Source of the DNA: Cupriavidus pauculus
Lineage (GTDB): Bacteria > Pseudomonadota > Gammaproteobacteria > Burkholderiales > Burkholderiaceae
Direction of reading: 5' to 3'
Length of the DNA stretch: 64,000 bases
Assembly (NCBI RefSeq): GCF_002858765.1
Contig: NZ_PJRP01000013.1
Coordinates: 62,001-126,000 of the forward strand
Shown: piece by piece, positions 46,301-52,496 of the stretch
Numbering within the stretch: the first letter of the stretch is position 1
Layout of the letters: every line of letters begins with the position of its first letter
Notes under the pieces: model-generated
The model's database searches: none
Told to the model about the DNA's origin: nothing
Seen by the model: the letters and a program-made list of their open reading frames with translations, nothing else
Translations under genes and position numbers: made by a program

Positions 46301-49300
46301 ACAAGAACACGGCAAGCGTCGGTTCCAACCGTGGCCCCGATGGCGGCAAGGGCAGCACGCTCACCACCACCACGACGGTGGAACAGGTGAAATCGGGCCT
46401 GACCGTCGGCGGCAACCTGTCGGCACAGGCCGGCAACGACATCACGCTGGCGGGCACCGACGCAAAGGTGGGCGGCAACGCGGACCTGAACGCCGGCAAC
46501 AACGTCAACATCGTGGCGCGCGAGAACACGACGACCACGCACACGACCAGCACATCGAGCGGCTTTGGCCAGAACAACTCGCTCTATGGCTCGACCACCG
46601 TGACGACGGATTCCACTTCGGTACGCAACGTCGGCAGCACGCTCGAAGTGGGCGGCAATGCCGGCATGACCGCGAAGAACGACGTCACGATCCAGGGGTC
46701 GAACGTCGACGTGAAGGGCAACGGCCAGATCAACGCCACGAACGTGAACGTGCTGGCGGGACGCAACTACGACGAGACGCACACCACCACCGAACGCAGC
46801 GGCGTGCTGCAGGTCAGCGCATCGGGCGGCGGATCGTCAGGCGCGGAAGCCTCGGCATCGGCAGCCTCGGGCCGGGGCAGCGCCGCGGCGGCGGCCAGCG
46901 CATCGGCCGAAGCCACGGGCACCGGCTCGGCCGGCCTGGCGTTCAGCAGCACCACGAAGACGCAGACCGACACCACGGACCTGCGCCACGTCGGCTCGAA
47001 CGTCAACTTCGGTGGCGACGTCACGATCAACGCGTCGAAGGACGTCAACCTGCAGGGATCGAACGTGAAGGCCGGCGGCAACGCCACGGTCAACGCGCAG
47101 AACGTGAACCTGCTGGCGGCCGAGGACAAGAAGACGTCCACCACGACGAGCACCACCACCACCGTGGGCCTGATGGCCAGCAGCAACAACAAGGCCGAGG
47201 CGGAAGCCAATGCCAGCGCCAACGCGGCGGCCGGCAAGGGCAATCCGAATGCGGCGGCCAATGCATCGGCCAGCGCGTCGGCCAATTCGGAAAACCACCT
47301 CGACCTGGTGCAGCACAGCACCAGCACCACGTCCACGCTCGACACCACGCATCAGGGCTCGTCGATCAGCGCCGGTGGCAACCTGAACGTCAAGGCATCG
47401 AACAACCTGACGCTCGAAGGCTCGCAACTGGCCTCGGGCGGCGACATGAACCTTCAGGCGAAGGACATGAGCTTCAAGGCGGTCGACGACGTGCACGAGA
47501 CACGGTCGAGCAGCAGCACGACCACGGCCGGCTTCTACGCCAGCGGCAATGCCAGCGCCGAAGCGAAGGCCGGCGGCGGCGTTGGCCTGGGCGCACAGGC
47601 AGGCGCATCCGCCGAGGCGTCGGCGCGCGGAGAAGTGGGCCTGTACGGGTCCAATACGCGTACCAGCAGCGTCGACGGATCGACCACGGCGGTTACCTCC
47701 GGCATTTCCGCCGGCGGCAACCTGACGCGCACGGCAACCAACAGCATCAACGACGTCGGCACGCAGATCGACGTGGGCGGCAACCTGACCCAGTCGGCGA
47801 AGACGATCACCAGCCAGGCGGCTGCCAACACGACCTACAGTTCGTCGAGCACGGCCACCGATACGGCCAAGGTGGGCGCTTACGCCGAAGCGTCTGCGGG
47901 CGCGTCGGCCAGCGCGTCGGCCGGGCCCGGCGCAAGCAAGGGGACCAAGACCGAGACGTCGGCCGGCGCCGGCATCACGGCCAGCTACCAGCACGACGAC
48001 GAATCGTCGACGTCCAATACCAGCAACGCCGTGGTGTCGAACATCAGGGTAGGCGGCAGCGTCAGCAGCACGTCGACGAACGCCACGACGCTGGAAGGCA
48101 CGACGATTTCCGCCGGCAAGGACGTTGCGCTTAACGCCGGCTCGCTCGACTACCGTGCCGCCGCCAATACGTCGAGCAGCAGCAGCAACAGCACCAGCGC
48201 GGGCGGCAAGGTCGACGTCGATATCGTCAACAAGAGCGTCGGCGTGGGCGTCGGCTACCAGGGCGACAAGTCCAACGACAGCAGCAGCACCGCCGTCGTG
48301 GGTGGCATCAGCGCGGGCGGCAACCTGTCGATCAATACCAAGGGCGACACCCGCCTGGAAGGCACCAACGTGGCCGCCGGCGGCAGCGCCAGCGTAACCA
48401 CGGGCGGCAAGCTGACGGTCGATGCCGCCAAGAACACCAGCAGCTCCAGCAGCCAGAGCGTCGGCGTGGAAGTCGGTGTGACGGCGGGCAAGGGCGAAGG
48501 CAGTGCAGAGGTGGGTGTCGGCGTCGGCAAGGCATCGAGCAGCGGCAATACCGACGTAGCAGGCAGCATCGCCAGCGGCGGTCCGCTGACGATCAAGAGT
48601 GGCGGCGATGCCACCTTCACCGGCACGGCACTGTCCAGCGGCGGCGACGTCACCGTGGCCGCAGGCGGCAATCTCGCCTTCAACGCTGCGCACGACAAGC
48701 AGAGCAGCCAGTCCACCACGGTAGACGTCAGCGCCGCGGCTTCGGGCGGCAAAAAGGAGAATGTTGGCGGGACCAAGGGTGCCGGCGGCAAGAAAACTGG
48801 CGGCAAGACCATGGACGAGCGTAGCGGCGAGGCCAGCGTCGGCGTGGGCGTACAGAACGCGCAGAGCGACACCGCCACGGGCGCGTCGATCAGCAGCGGC
48901 GGCAACATCAAGCTTTCGTCGGGCGGCAACACGACGCTGGAAGGCACCCAGGGCGCCGCCGCAGGCAGCATCGCCGTGGCGGCGGGCGGCACGGTCACGC
49001 AGAAGGATGCCGTCAGCACGTCCAGCTCCGTCGATGTCAATGTCTCGGCCTCCGGTGCGGGATCGAGCCTGTCGACGCCGACGAAGAAGGCCGGCTCGGG
49101 TTCTTCGGGTTCGGGTTCGGGTTCGGGTTCGGGTTCGGGTTCGGGTTCGGGTTCGGGTTCGGGTTCGGGTTCGGGTTCGGGTTCGGGTTCGGGCGGTTCC
49201 GGCGGATCTGGCGGTTCCGGTGGCGCTTCCGGCTCCACAGGCAGCGGCGGTGGCGCCGGCAATGCAGGGTCGGGAACTGGCACCGGGGGCACGGGTGGCA

Positions 49301-49449
49301 CGGGTGGTACCAAGCCGCGAGACCCCTACGCCCAGCAGAAGGGCAGCGGCGTCGCCAATGTCGGCGTGGACGTTCAGAACTCGACGACCTCGCAAAAGAC
49401 GAACCTGAGCGGCGGACAGGGCGTGACGATCACGTCCGGCCAGAAGTAG
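40387..49449 (+). CDS. TpsA exoprotein: FHA/CdiA-like giant adhesin without C-terminal toxin
   Basis: This encodes 3,020 residues from ATG 40387. The extended signal peptide region MNHIYRVIWNAATATW is followed by a signal peptide ending near GLQAQS. A TPS secretion domain follows, with NPYGI at about 166 and the close Cys pair TCSGC. Next are FHA-type filament repeats, including three modules of about 191-198 residues from 41911. A central region at about 45520-45900 (YLVESNPLYM, SDYLTRMLGY, RLGDASYENYLVRQQ) matches the conserved segment of FhaB/CdiA. Hemagglutinin-type repeats run to about 49000, then a Gly-Ser linker and a 45-residue tail. No VENN motif, toxin domain or immunity gene is present. 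It is secreted by the upstream TpsB, and adhesion or biofilm formation is the likely role. Confidence 0.92.
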   Translation: MNHIYRVIWNAATATWTAVAETARGHGKSKSERRAVRAALVAGTLVAATPLGLQAQSVSVAAGSGKTNVYVAPNGATVVNIDTANGAGLSHNRYNSYNVNDKGVVLNNTTSAQIAYQSQLAGQVTANFNMTNTARVILNEVVSNNRSTLAGFTEVLGGRADVILANPYGITCSGCGFINTDRVTLTTGVPYLNGNGSLGGFTVNQGDILINGNGLNATAQQMLDLVARTVRLDGTVNAQDLSITAGANRYDYASRSVTGAVPGAGTTPAYAIDSSALGGMYANRIKLTATEAGVGVRMLGDAAASSDDFTLSAAGRIELQNRISAQRDVLIASTSNEATALALTNASISSGRNTSLEAAQGGANVAGGAIVAAGNLAVNAASLIDNATTATLDNNNVRSAGGTLGLTIAGAAGVSGTRWQAIGNWQGVFGSLTTGAGTRFQSAAALSANTTSGDMNLGVAALQASGDLLLTTVGKLSTAKDAAQGIESLTGNVGLTAAQGLDNAGTVTADKGSTMLRVDGAITNSGTVHAGTTLDIADRNGAGAQSVTNSGNLLTDGNLALKAGAIRNTATGWIQADTGSKINADSLDNAGAMLLSQQSTAADQITLTGNLTNSGTLQSKGSATLAAQDVTNSRTLLAANALAINAVGNVSNAANAITQAGSIDTRAGGSIVNDTGATLRADTVALTAGAGLTNNGLVSADHGAATLRVDGTLKNTGTLQSSQTLDIADAHAGATQALDNTGVMLSDGNIAIQAASVTNATNGTDPNSGWIQANTGTSVQAGSLNNSATWLLSQQSTASDTVTLTGDLTNSGALQSKGSATVSAHDVTNSGALYAGNNLGISASGNIANTGGGLLQAAQTLGVTAAGSVTNRDATSALKAANVNVTSTGLTNGGIVTADTGTATLRVNGTLTNTGTINAGTSLDIADRSGNGTENVDNRGYLLSDGTLAIKAAAITNNPAAGNAQSGWVQAKAGSSVSAASLDNSGTWLLSLQSGGITSLTLTGTLTNSGTIQANQDATLQMAKLVNQANAALRAGRDLTVLLGTGNALTNAGTIQAAAGTLGITASGATLANNAGGKLLGDKLAVTAATLNNTGVIQGGANAASSITLSGTFLNDTGGTTTMAATSAGAGTVTANQITNKGTLQSVGGMTLAVGTGGLDSTGSLLANGDLSIGARGANSYTASLGGTVRAGGKLAVQQGSGSSTLAIAAGKTVTGGTVDIDMNTVTLAKDAVLSATGNLDLDAASLTLAGDSTSTARVMAATSGTGTGNVRVSGNLTNNGLLFSRRDLNVTAPNITNTGTGGIAALHDLTVTANAGALDLTVAAPAAGAGNLTNNGAIYAGHSMTLVANGTLTNTATISTDGATDGTSEGMMKLRANTLVNNYDIVSNTNIDIVAATLRNEVPGGDTRTWGADSTHNTVSDGGSYDDGGSGGNKDWGRDFITTWTVSQGYLNGTPTHAPQILATKTLTVAFHEGKNLGGILWGGNSVTMQGFSADASQANGNLYRAKGIYDDAGHGFVLSGATFTNDNLALETRSYTQHYSETRKEIGPAGGIEDYDWSFCSSSGGNRYDSICHYDGYKTSYTSTYNNVLKAGIYTASLSGTGFALNNNGAVSTNITDSAKTGTTKPNATAITALPDRAGTSPTALIDRATGVTGKDGTTATTAGGTALKGGVSFVAGNIANGVNGTAFGGINIPLPTNPNGVFVIAREPGAKYLVESNPLYMNGTATYGSDYLTRMLGYSTDEIGLRLGDASYENYLVRQQLIAQTGNVLLASFQNADAQMQGFFDNATAQSKSLGLEFGKALTPEQQAGLKQDIVWMVQTVVDGKTVLAPVVYLSQSTKASIAGGAVISAQDANLNLTSLTNTGGTIVGGKSLVVTTAGDITNTSGIIKGGDVSLTSTGGSIVNKTFSSGNGTDQFYQTTVGQTGSIQSTGSLSLDAKKDITNLGASMTAGTDASLKAGNNITFDTIENKNTASVGSNRGPDGGKGSTLTTTTTVEQVKSGLTVGGNLSAQAGNDITLAGTDAKVGGNADLNAGNNVNIVARENTTTTHTTSTSSGFGQNNSLYGSTTVTTDSTSVRNVGSTLEVGGNAGMTAKNDVTIQGSNVDVKGNGQINATNVNVLAGRNYDETHTTTERSGVLQVSASGGGSSGAEASASAASGRGSAAAAASASAEATGTGSAGLAFSSTTKTQTDTTDLRHVGSNVNFGGDVTINASKDVNLQGSNVKAGGNATVNAQNVNLLAAEDKKTSTTTSTTTTVGLMASSNNKAEAEANASANAAAGKGNPNAAANASASASANSENHLDLVQHSTSTTSTLDTTHQGSSISAGGNLNVKASNNLTLEGSQLASGGDMNLQAKDMSFKAVDDVHETRSSSSTTTAGFYASGNASAEAKAGGGVGLGAQAGASAEASARGEVGLYGSNTRTSSVDGSTTAVTSGISAGGNLTRTATNSINDVGTQIDVGGNLTQSAKTITSQAAANTTYSSSSTATDTAKVGAYAEASAGASASASAGPGASKGTKTETSAGAGITASYQHDDESSTSNTSNAVVSNIRVGGSVSSTSTNATTLEGTTISAGKDVALNAGSLDYRAAANTSSSSSNSTSAGGKVDVDIVNKSVGVGVGYQGDKSNDSSSTAVVGGISAGGNLSINTKGDTRLEGTNVAAGGSASVTTGGKLTVDAAKNTSSSSSQSVGVEVGVTAGKGEGSAEVGVGVGKASSSGNTDVAGSIASGGPLTIKSGGDATFTGTALSSGGDVTVAAGGNLAFNAAHDKQSSQSTTVDVSAAASGGKKENVGGTKGAGGKKTGGKTMDERSGEASVGVGVQNAQSDTATGASISSGGNIKLSSGGNTTLEGTQGAAAGSIAVAAGGTVTQKDAVSTSSSVDVNVSASGAGSSLSTPTKKAGSGSSGSGSGSGSGSGSGSGSGSGSGSGSGSGSGGSGGSGGSGGASGSTGSGGGAGNAGSGTGTGGTGGTGGTKPRDPYAQQKGSGVANVGVDVQNSTTSQKTNLSGGQGVTITSGQK
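41911..43450 (+). repeat. Three large tandem modules in the TpsA filament
   Basis: Modules begin at 41911, 42484 and 43078, that is 573 and 594 bases apart. Each opens with AD-x-G-x-x-x-LRV-[DN]-G, then T-x-T-GT, LDIAD, a GWIQA or GWVQA segment, W/M-LLS-x-QS and ends with LTNSG. They differ at many positions, so they are old duplications rather than recent copies. Confidence 0.75.
49105..49188 (+). repeat. Hexanucleotide microsatellite TCGGGT x14 encoding (Ser-Gly)n
   Basis: Fourteen perfect copies of TCGGGT run from 49105 to 49188, with degenerate copies on both sides. Because six bases are two codons, slippage would lengthen or shorten the Ser-Gly linker without a frameshift. It lies in the linker between the hemagglutinin repeats and the short C-terminal tail of TpsA. 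Confidence 0.95.
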
Positions 49450-49469
49450 GCCCGGTACCGCATCGCCCG

Positions 49470-49518
49470 TCACCACAATGTTCCGCGCTCTTCCGGGAGC
49501 CGCGGAGCAACGTGGTGA
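49470..49518 (+). terminator. Imperfect long stem-loop after TpsA
   Basis: TCACCAC (49470-49476) pairs with GTGGTGA (49512-49518), and TCCGCG (49482-49487) with CGCGGA (49501-49506), with an internal mismatched stretch between. It begins about 20 bases after the TpsA stop and has no T-run, so termination is probable but not certain. Confidence 0.5.
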
Positions 49519-49625
49519 TCCTCGCCTGGCACGACCGGCATCGTGTCGGTGATTTCCCGAATGTCTGCTCCATGTCGGCGTATCATCACGCGCTTGCCTG
49601 TTCCGTACCACGCCCCCGATTCGCC

Positions 49626-50390
49626 ATGCCTGACCATTCGTTGTTGTCCGCCCTCCTCATCTTTGGACTTGGAGGGCTACTCGGTGGCGTCGGCGGCCTG
49701 TTCGGCATCGGCGGCGGCCTGATCGCCATCCCGGCGCTTGGCCTGCTGTACGGCATGGACCAGCAACTGGCGCAAGGCACGTCCCTGGTCATGATCGCGC
49801 CCAACGTCGTGATCGGCTTCTGGCAATACCGCAAGCGCGCCGACATCGACCTCAAGACAGCCATCGTCCTTGGCCTGTCCGCCATGTTGTCCACCTATCT
49901 GTCCGCAAGACTGGCCACGTCGATCGATGCCGCGCTGCTGCGCCGCATCTTCGCCGTGTTCATGATCGGGCTGGCCCTCTACTTCCTCTGGCGGCTGCTA
50001 CCCGGCCGTGCCGCAACGCATCAGCAGGCACGGGTGTCCGCATCCTGGATACCGGCGGTTGGCGTGGTCGGCGGCGCGTTCTCAGGCTTCTTCAGCGTCG
50101 GCGGCGGCGTAGTGGCCGCCCCTGCCCTGGTCGGCCTGTTCGGCATGCGCCAGGCCGCTGCCCAAGGACTGGCCCTGGCCCTGGTCACACCCGGCGCGGT
50201 AGTCGCCCTGCTCACCTACGCGCACGCCGGTCACGTGGACTGGTACAGCGGCATCCCGCTGTCGCTCGGCGGCATGCTCACGATCTCCTGGGGCGTGGCG
50301 CTGGCCCATCGCATGCCGGAGCGGCGCCTGCGCGCCGCGTTCGCGGTGTGCCTGATTGCGACGGCGGTCGTGATGCTGGTGCGCGGCTAG
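49626..50390 (+). CDS. TauE/SafE (DUF81) family membrane exporter
   Basis: This encodes 254 residues from ATG 49626; an open frame to 49512 is not coding-like. Seven to eight hydrophobic segments form two related halves, each with a glycine-rich motif: GGLFGIGGGLIAIPAL and GFFSVGGGVVAAPAL. The family exports sulfite, sulfoacetate and other small organic anions. The substrate is not evident from the neighbours. Confidence 0.88.
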   Translation: MPDHSLLSALLIFGLGGLLGGVGGLFGIGGGLIAIPALGLLYGMDQQLAQGTSLVMIAPNVVIGFWQYRKRADIDLKTAIVLGLSAMLSTYLSARLATSIDAALLRRIFAVFMIGLALYFLWRLLPGRAATHQQARVSASWIPAVGVVGGAFSGFFSVGGGVVAAPALVGLFGMRQAAAQGLALALVTPGAVVALLTYAHAGHVDWYSGIPLSLGGMLTISWGVALAHRMPERRLRAAFAVCLIATAVVMLVRG

Positions 50391-50411
50391 ACGGTCTGCC
50401 ACGCGCCATGG

Positions 50412-51096
50412 CTACCGGCAGTCCTGTGGTAGATAGCACGGATCGCGGCACAGTTCGCGGTGGAACGGCATATCCCCAAAGCGCATGGTGCGTATCGTGA
50501 TCGCGCGCCGCCAGTCGCTCAGGTACCCCGAATGAATGGCAATGGCGCGAATGATTGCGCAGCCGCCTTGATGGATAACGTATGCCTATGGCGCCCGTAC
50601 GTTCATGAAGTTCGGCAAGAACGTGGTGCAATTCGACGCCGAAGTGCTGGCACCAGGTGTAGTTGGAATCGGATATCCGGTCGTATATACCGAGTCGTGC
50701 CGCCGTTGAACCACCCAGGTCCAACAGCCGGAAGTCATCCTCCAGTCTGAAGAGCACCACCAATCCCTCCGTGACCGCACCCCGCTCTACGCAGAAAAAT
50801 CCTGGCCACCGGACGCTGAGCCTGCAGAAGCGCCCCTCCCATACTGCAGTGGTGAGATCTTCGGCAAAGTACACCCAGTGAAACGGGAACGGTGCTTCCC
50901 TCTTCCCCAACGCTTGTGGCGGCCCCCAGCGATAGGTGTGGGCAACGGATTCCGGCAATACCGACGACGGCGTCCAGGCCGCTCTTGCCAACCACGTGCC
51001 ACGGTGCAATTTACACACGCTGTCAGCAAGCACTTCCTTCAATAGCGCCCGCGGCGGCATCCTGATTTCGCTATGCCTGGTCCTGACTGAGATCAT
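50412..51096 (-). pseudogene. RES-domain toxin, probably frameshifted
   Basis: RES toxins deplete NAD+ and are named for conserved Arg, Glu and Ser. All three are visible: Arg32 (LHRGTW), Glu87 (TAVWEGRF) and Ser176 (GIRYPS). The first 176 codons read well from ATG 51096. After GIRYPS the original frame runs on to 50278 with poor codon use and 113 bases of overlap with the TauE gene. Removing one base near 50568 instead gives GGCAIIRAIAIHSGYLSDWR and a stop at 50412, about 227 residues in all and no overlap. So a one-base insertion, or a sequence error, is likely. The ATG overlaps the stop of the upstream antitoxin gene (ATGA). Confidence 0.7.
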
Positions 51097-51650
51097 CCGA
51101 GGGTGCCTCGGCGTTCTGACACCAGCAGGTCATGCATCGTCAGCACGACCCGCTGACGTTCGATATCTGGCATGGCCAGATAGTCGGCCTGGTCGATCGA
51201 CACAGAGCGGCGCGCAGCAAAAAGCTTGCCGCTCAACAACTCCGCCGGGGTCAGGTCTGCAATCTCACCGAACTGCGATTCCCAGAAATCACACGGGTCG
51301 ATGCAATCGGCGGCAAGCAATACGTCCATGACCGCTGGCATCAGCTCGGATACCGGTTCCACGAATTGCCACGCCGGGAACAATCGGCGCTTCGCAATCC
51401 CGTCATAGCTGGCCCAGAGCCGGCCTGCCGCCACCTCATGCCACAGTTCGTCCGGCGGCACATCAACACATTGCTGCTCGATGACTTCCTCCGGGGTCAG
51501 CCCGCTGACAGGCAATCGGGCAATCTCACGCATTGCGTTCAACAGATCGGCAGCAATGCTGACGGACTGGATTCCACGCGCGATGTCATGCAGATCGCGG
51601 GGCGGGATGAGGGCTACGGCTTCGTATTCAGCTACGGCTTCGGCAAACAT
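51093..51650 (-). CDS. Antitoxin of the RES toxin (Xre/MbcA/ParS-like)
   Basis: This encodes 185 residues from ATG 51650, with a very strong GGAGGTC site. The middle and C-terminus show the pattern of RES-partner antitoxins: RLFPAWQF, then a helix, and LTPAELLSGKLF at the place of the ParS-domain leucine-rich end. The N-terminal half (GLTPEEVIEQQCVDVPPDELWHE) may be the DNA-binding part. Gene order antitoxin-toxin with ATGA overlap is the standard layout. The family match is by motif only. Confidence 0.65.
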   Translation of the reverse strand: MFAEAVAEYEAVALIPPRDLHDIARGIQSVSIAADLLNAMREIARLPVSGLTPEEVIEQQCVDVPPDELWHEVAAGRLWASYDGIAKRRLFPAWQFVEPVSELMPAVMDVLLAADCIDPCDFWESQFGEIADLTPAELLSGKLFAARRSVSIDQADYLAMPDIERQRVVLTMHDLLVSERRGTLG

Positions 51651-51772
51651 ACTGACCTCCTGGTTGAATCACCACGAGGCCAAGGCTACGCACACCGTTC
51701 AGGCCGCTCAATCACCGCAACAGGAATATCGCAATCCTTAACCCTTCCACAACATTCCGTTGCGCGCCGCCC

Positions 51773-52396
51773 TCAACCGGCCTTGCGGAACACCAGGCTG
51801 AAGTTGTTCGCCGGCATGGGAATCGGCTCTGCACAGGTCAAACCCTGCGCCGCACCCAGGGCGATGACGGCTTCCATGTCGCGCACGCCCCAATCGGCGT
51901 CGGCCACGCGCAGTTGGCGGTCGAAGGCTTCGTTGCTGGGTGCGGTATGCGCGCCGTTGCGGCGGTATGGGCCGTAGAGATACAGCACGCCGCCAGCGGA
52001 CAGGCGGCGACCGGCGCCGGCGAATAGCGCATCGGCGGCGGCCCATGGTGCGATGTGGATCATGTTGATGCAGACGATGGCATCCACCGCGTCAATGCCC
52101 CAGGGCTCCTGCCTGACATCGACGGCCAGCGGCGGCCGCACGTTTGCGACCTTGTCGTGGGCGGTCCAGGCCGCAATCGATTCGCGGTGCGTGGCATCGA
52201 GGTCGCTGGGCTGCCAAGTCAGCCCAGGCAGTGCGGCCGCGAAGTACACCGCATGCTGGCCGGTGCCGCTGGCGATCTCGAGCACCGTGCCGGTCTTTGG
52301 CAGGGCGTCGCGCAAGACGGCCAGGATGGGCGCGCGGTTGCGGTCGGTGGCGGGCGCCATGCGGCGCGCGGTCAGGTCTGCGGCGGGCTGTGTCAT
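51773..52396 (-). CDS. DUF938 family SAM-dependent methyltransferase-like protein
   Basis: This encodes 207 residues. The N-terminus APATDRNRAPILAVL and the SAM-binding motif VLEIASGTGQHAVYFA are characteristic of DUF938, with the acidic residue of motif II in WQPSDLDATHRESI and the later GGVLYLYGPYRRNGAHTAPSN. It is a soluble Rossmann-fold methyltransferase of unknown substrate. It stands alone. Confidence 0.9.
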   Translation of the reverse strand: MTQPAADLTARRMAPATDRNRAPILAVLRDALPKTGTVLEIASGTGQHAVYFAAALPGLTWQPSDLDATHRESIAAWTAHDKVANVRPPLAVDVRQEPWGIDAVDAIVCINMIHIAPWAAADALFAGAGRRLSAGGVLYLYGPYRRNGAHTAPSNEAFDRQLRVADADWGVRDMEAVIALGAAQGLTCAEPIPMPANNFSLVFRKAG

Positions 52397-52496
52397 GGGG
52401 GTTCCTGTGAGCGTGCGCCGGGCGAGGTGCCTGGCGCCAGCCCACAGGGTAGCAGGCCTGCCATGCCTGCGTGGTCAGACAGCGTCGAAAGGGCTC

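Noticed and set aside
49105..49188. CRISPR-like array
   Set aside because: A pure 6-base tandem repeat without spacers, inside a coding frame.
40387..49449. Complete contact-dependent inhibition (cdi) locus
   Set aside because: No VENN/pretoxin motif, no C-terminal nuclease-like domain and no immunity gene after the exoprotein.
40174..49611. Several very long minus-strand open frames (up to about 920 codons) opposite the TpsA gene
   Set aside because: They are antisense shadows caused by the repetitive GC-rich codons of TpsA; their translations are low-complexity and match no family.
50460..50750. Plus-strand 96-codon frame in the RES toxin region
   Set aside because: No ribosome site and no recognisable domain; the minus strand carries the RES domain.
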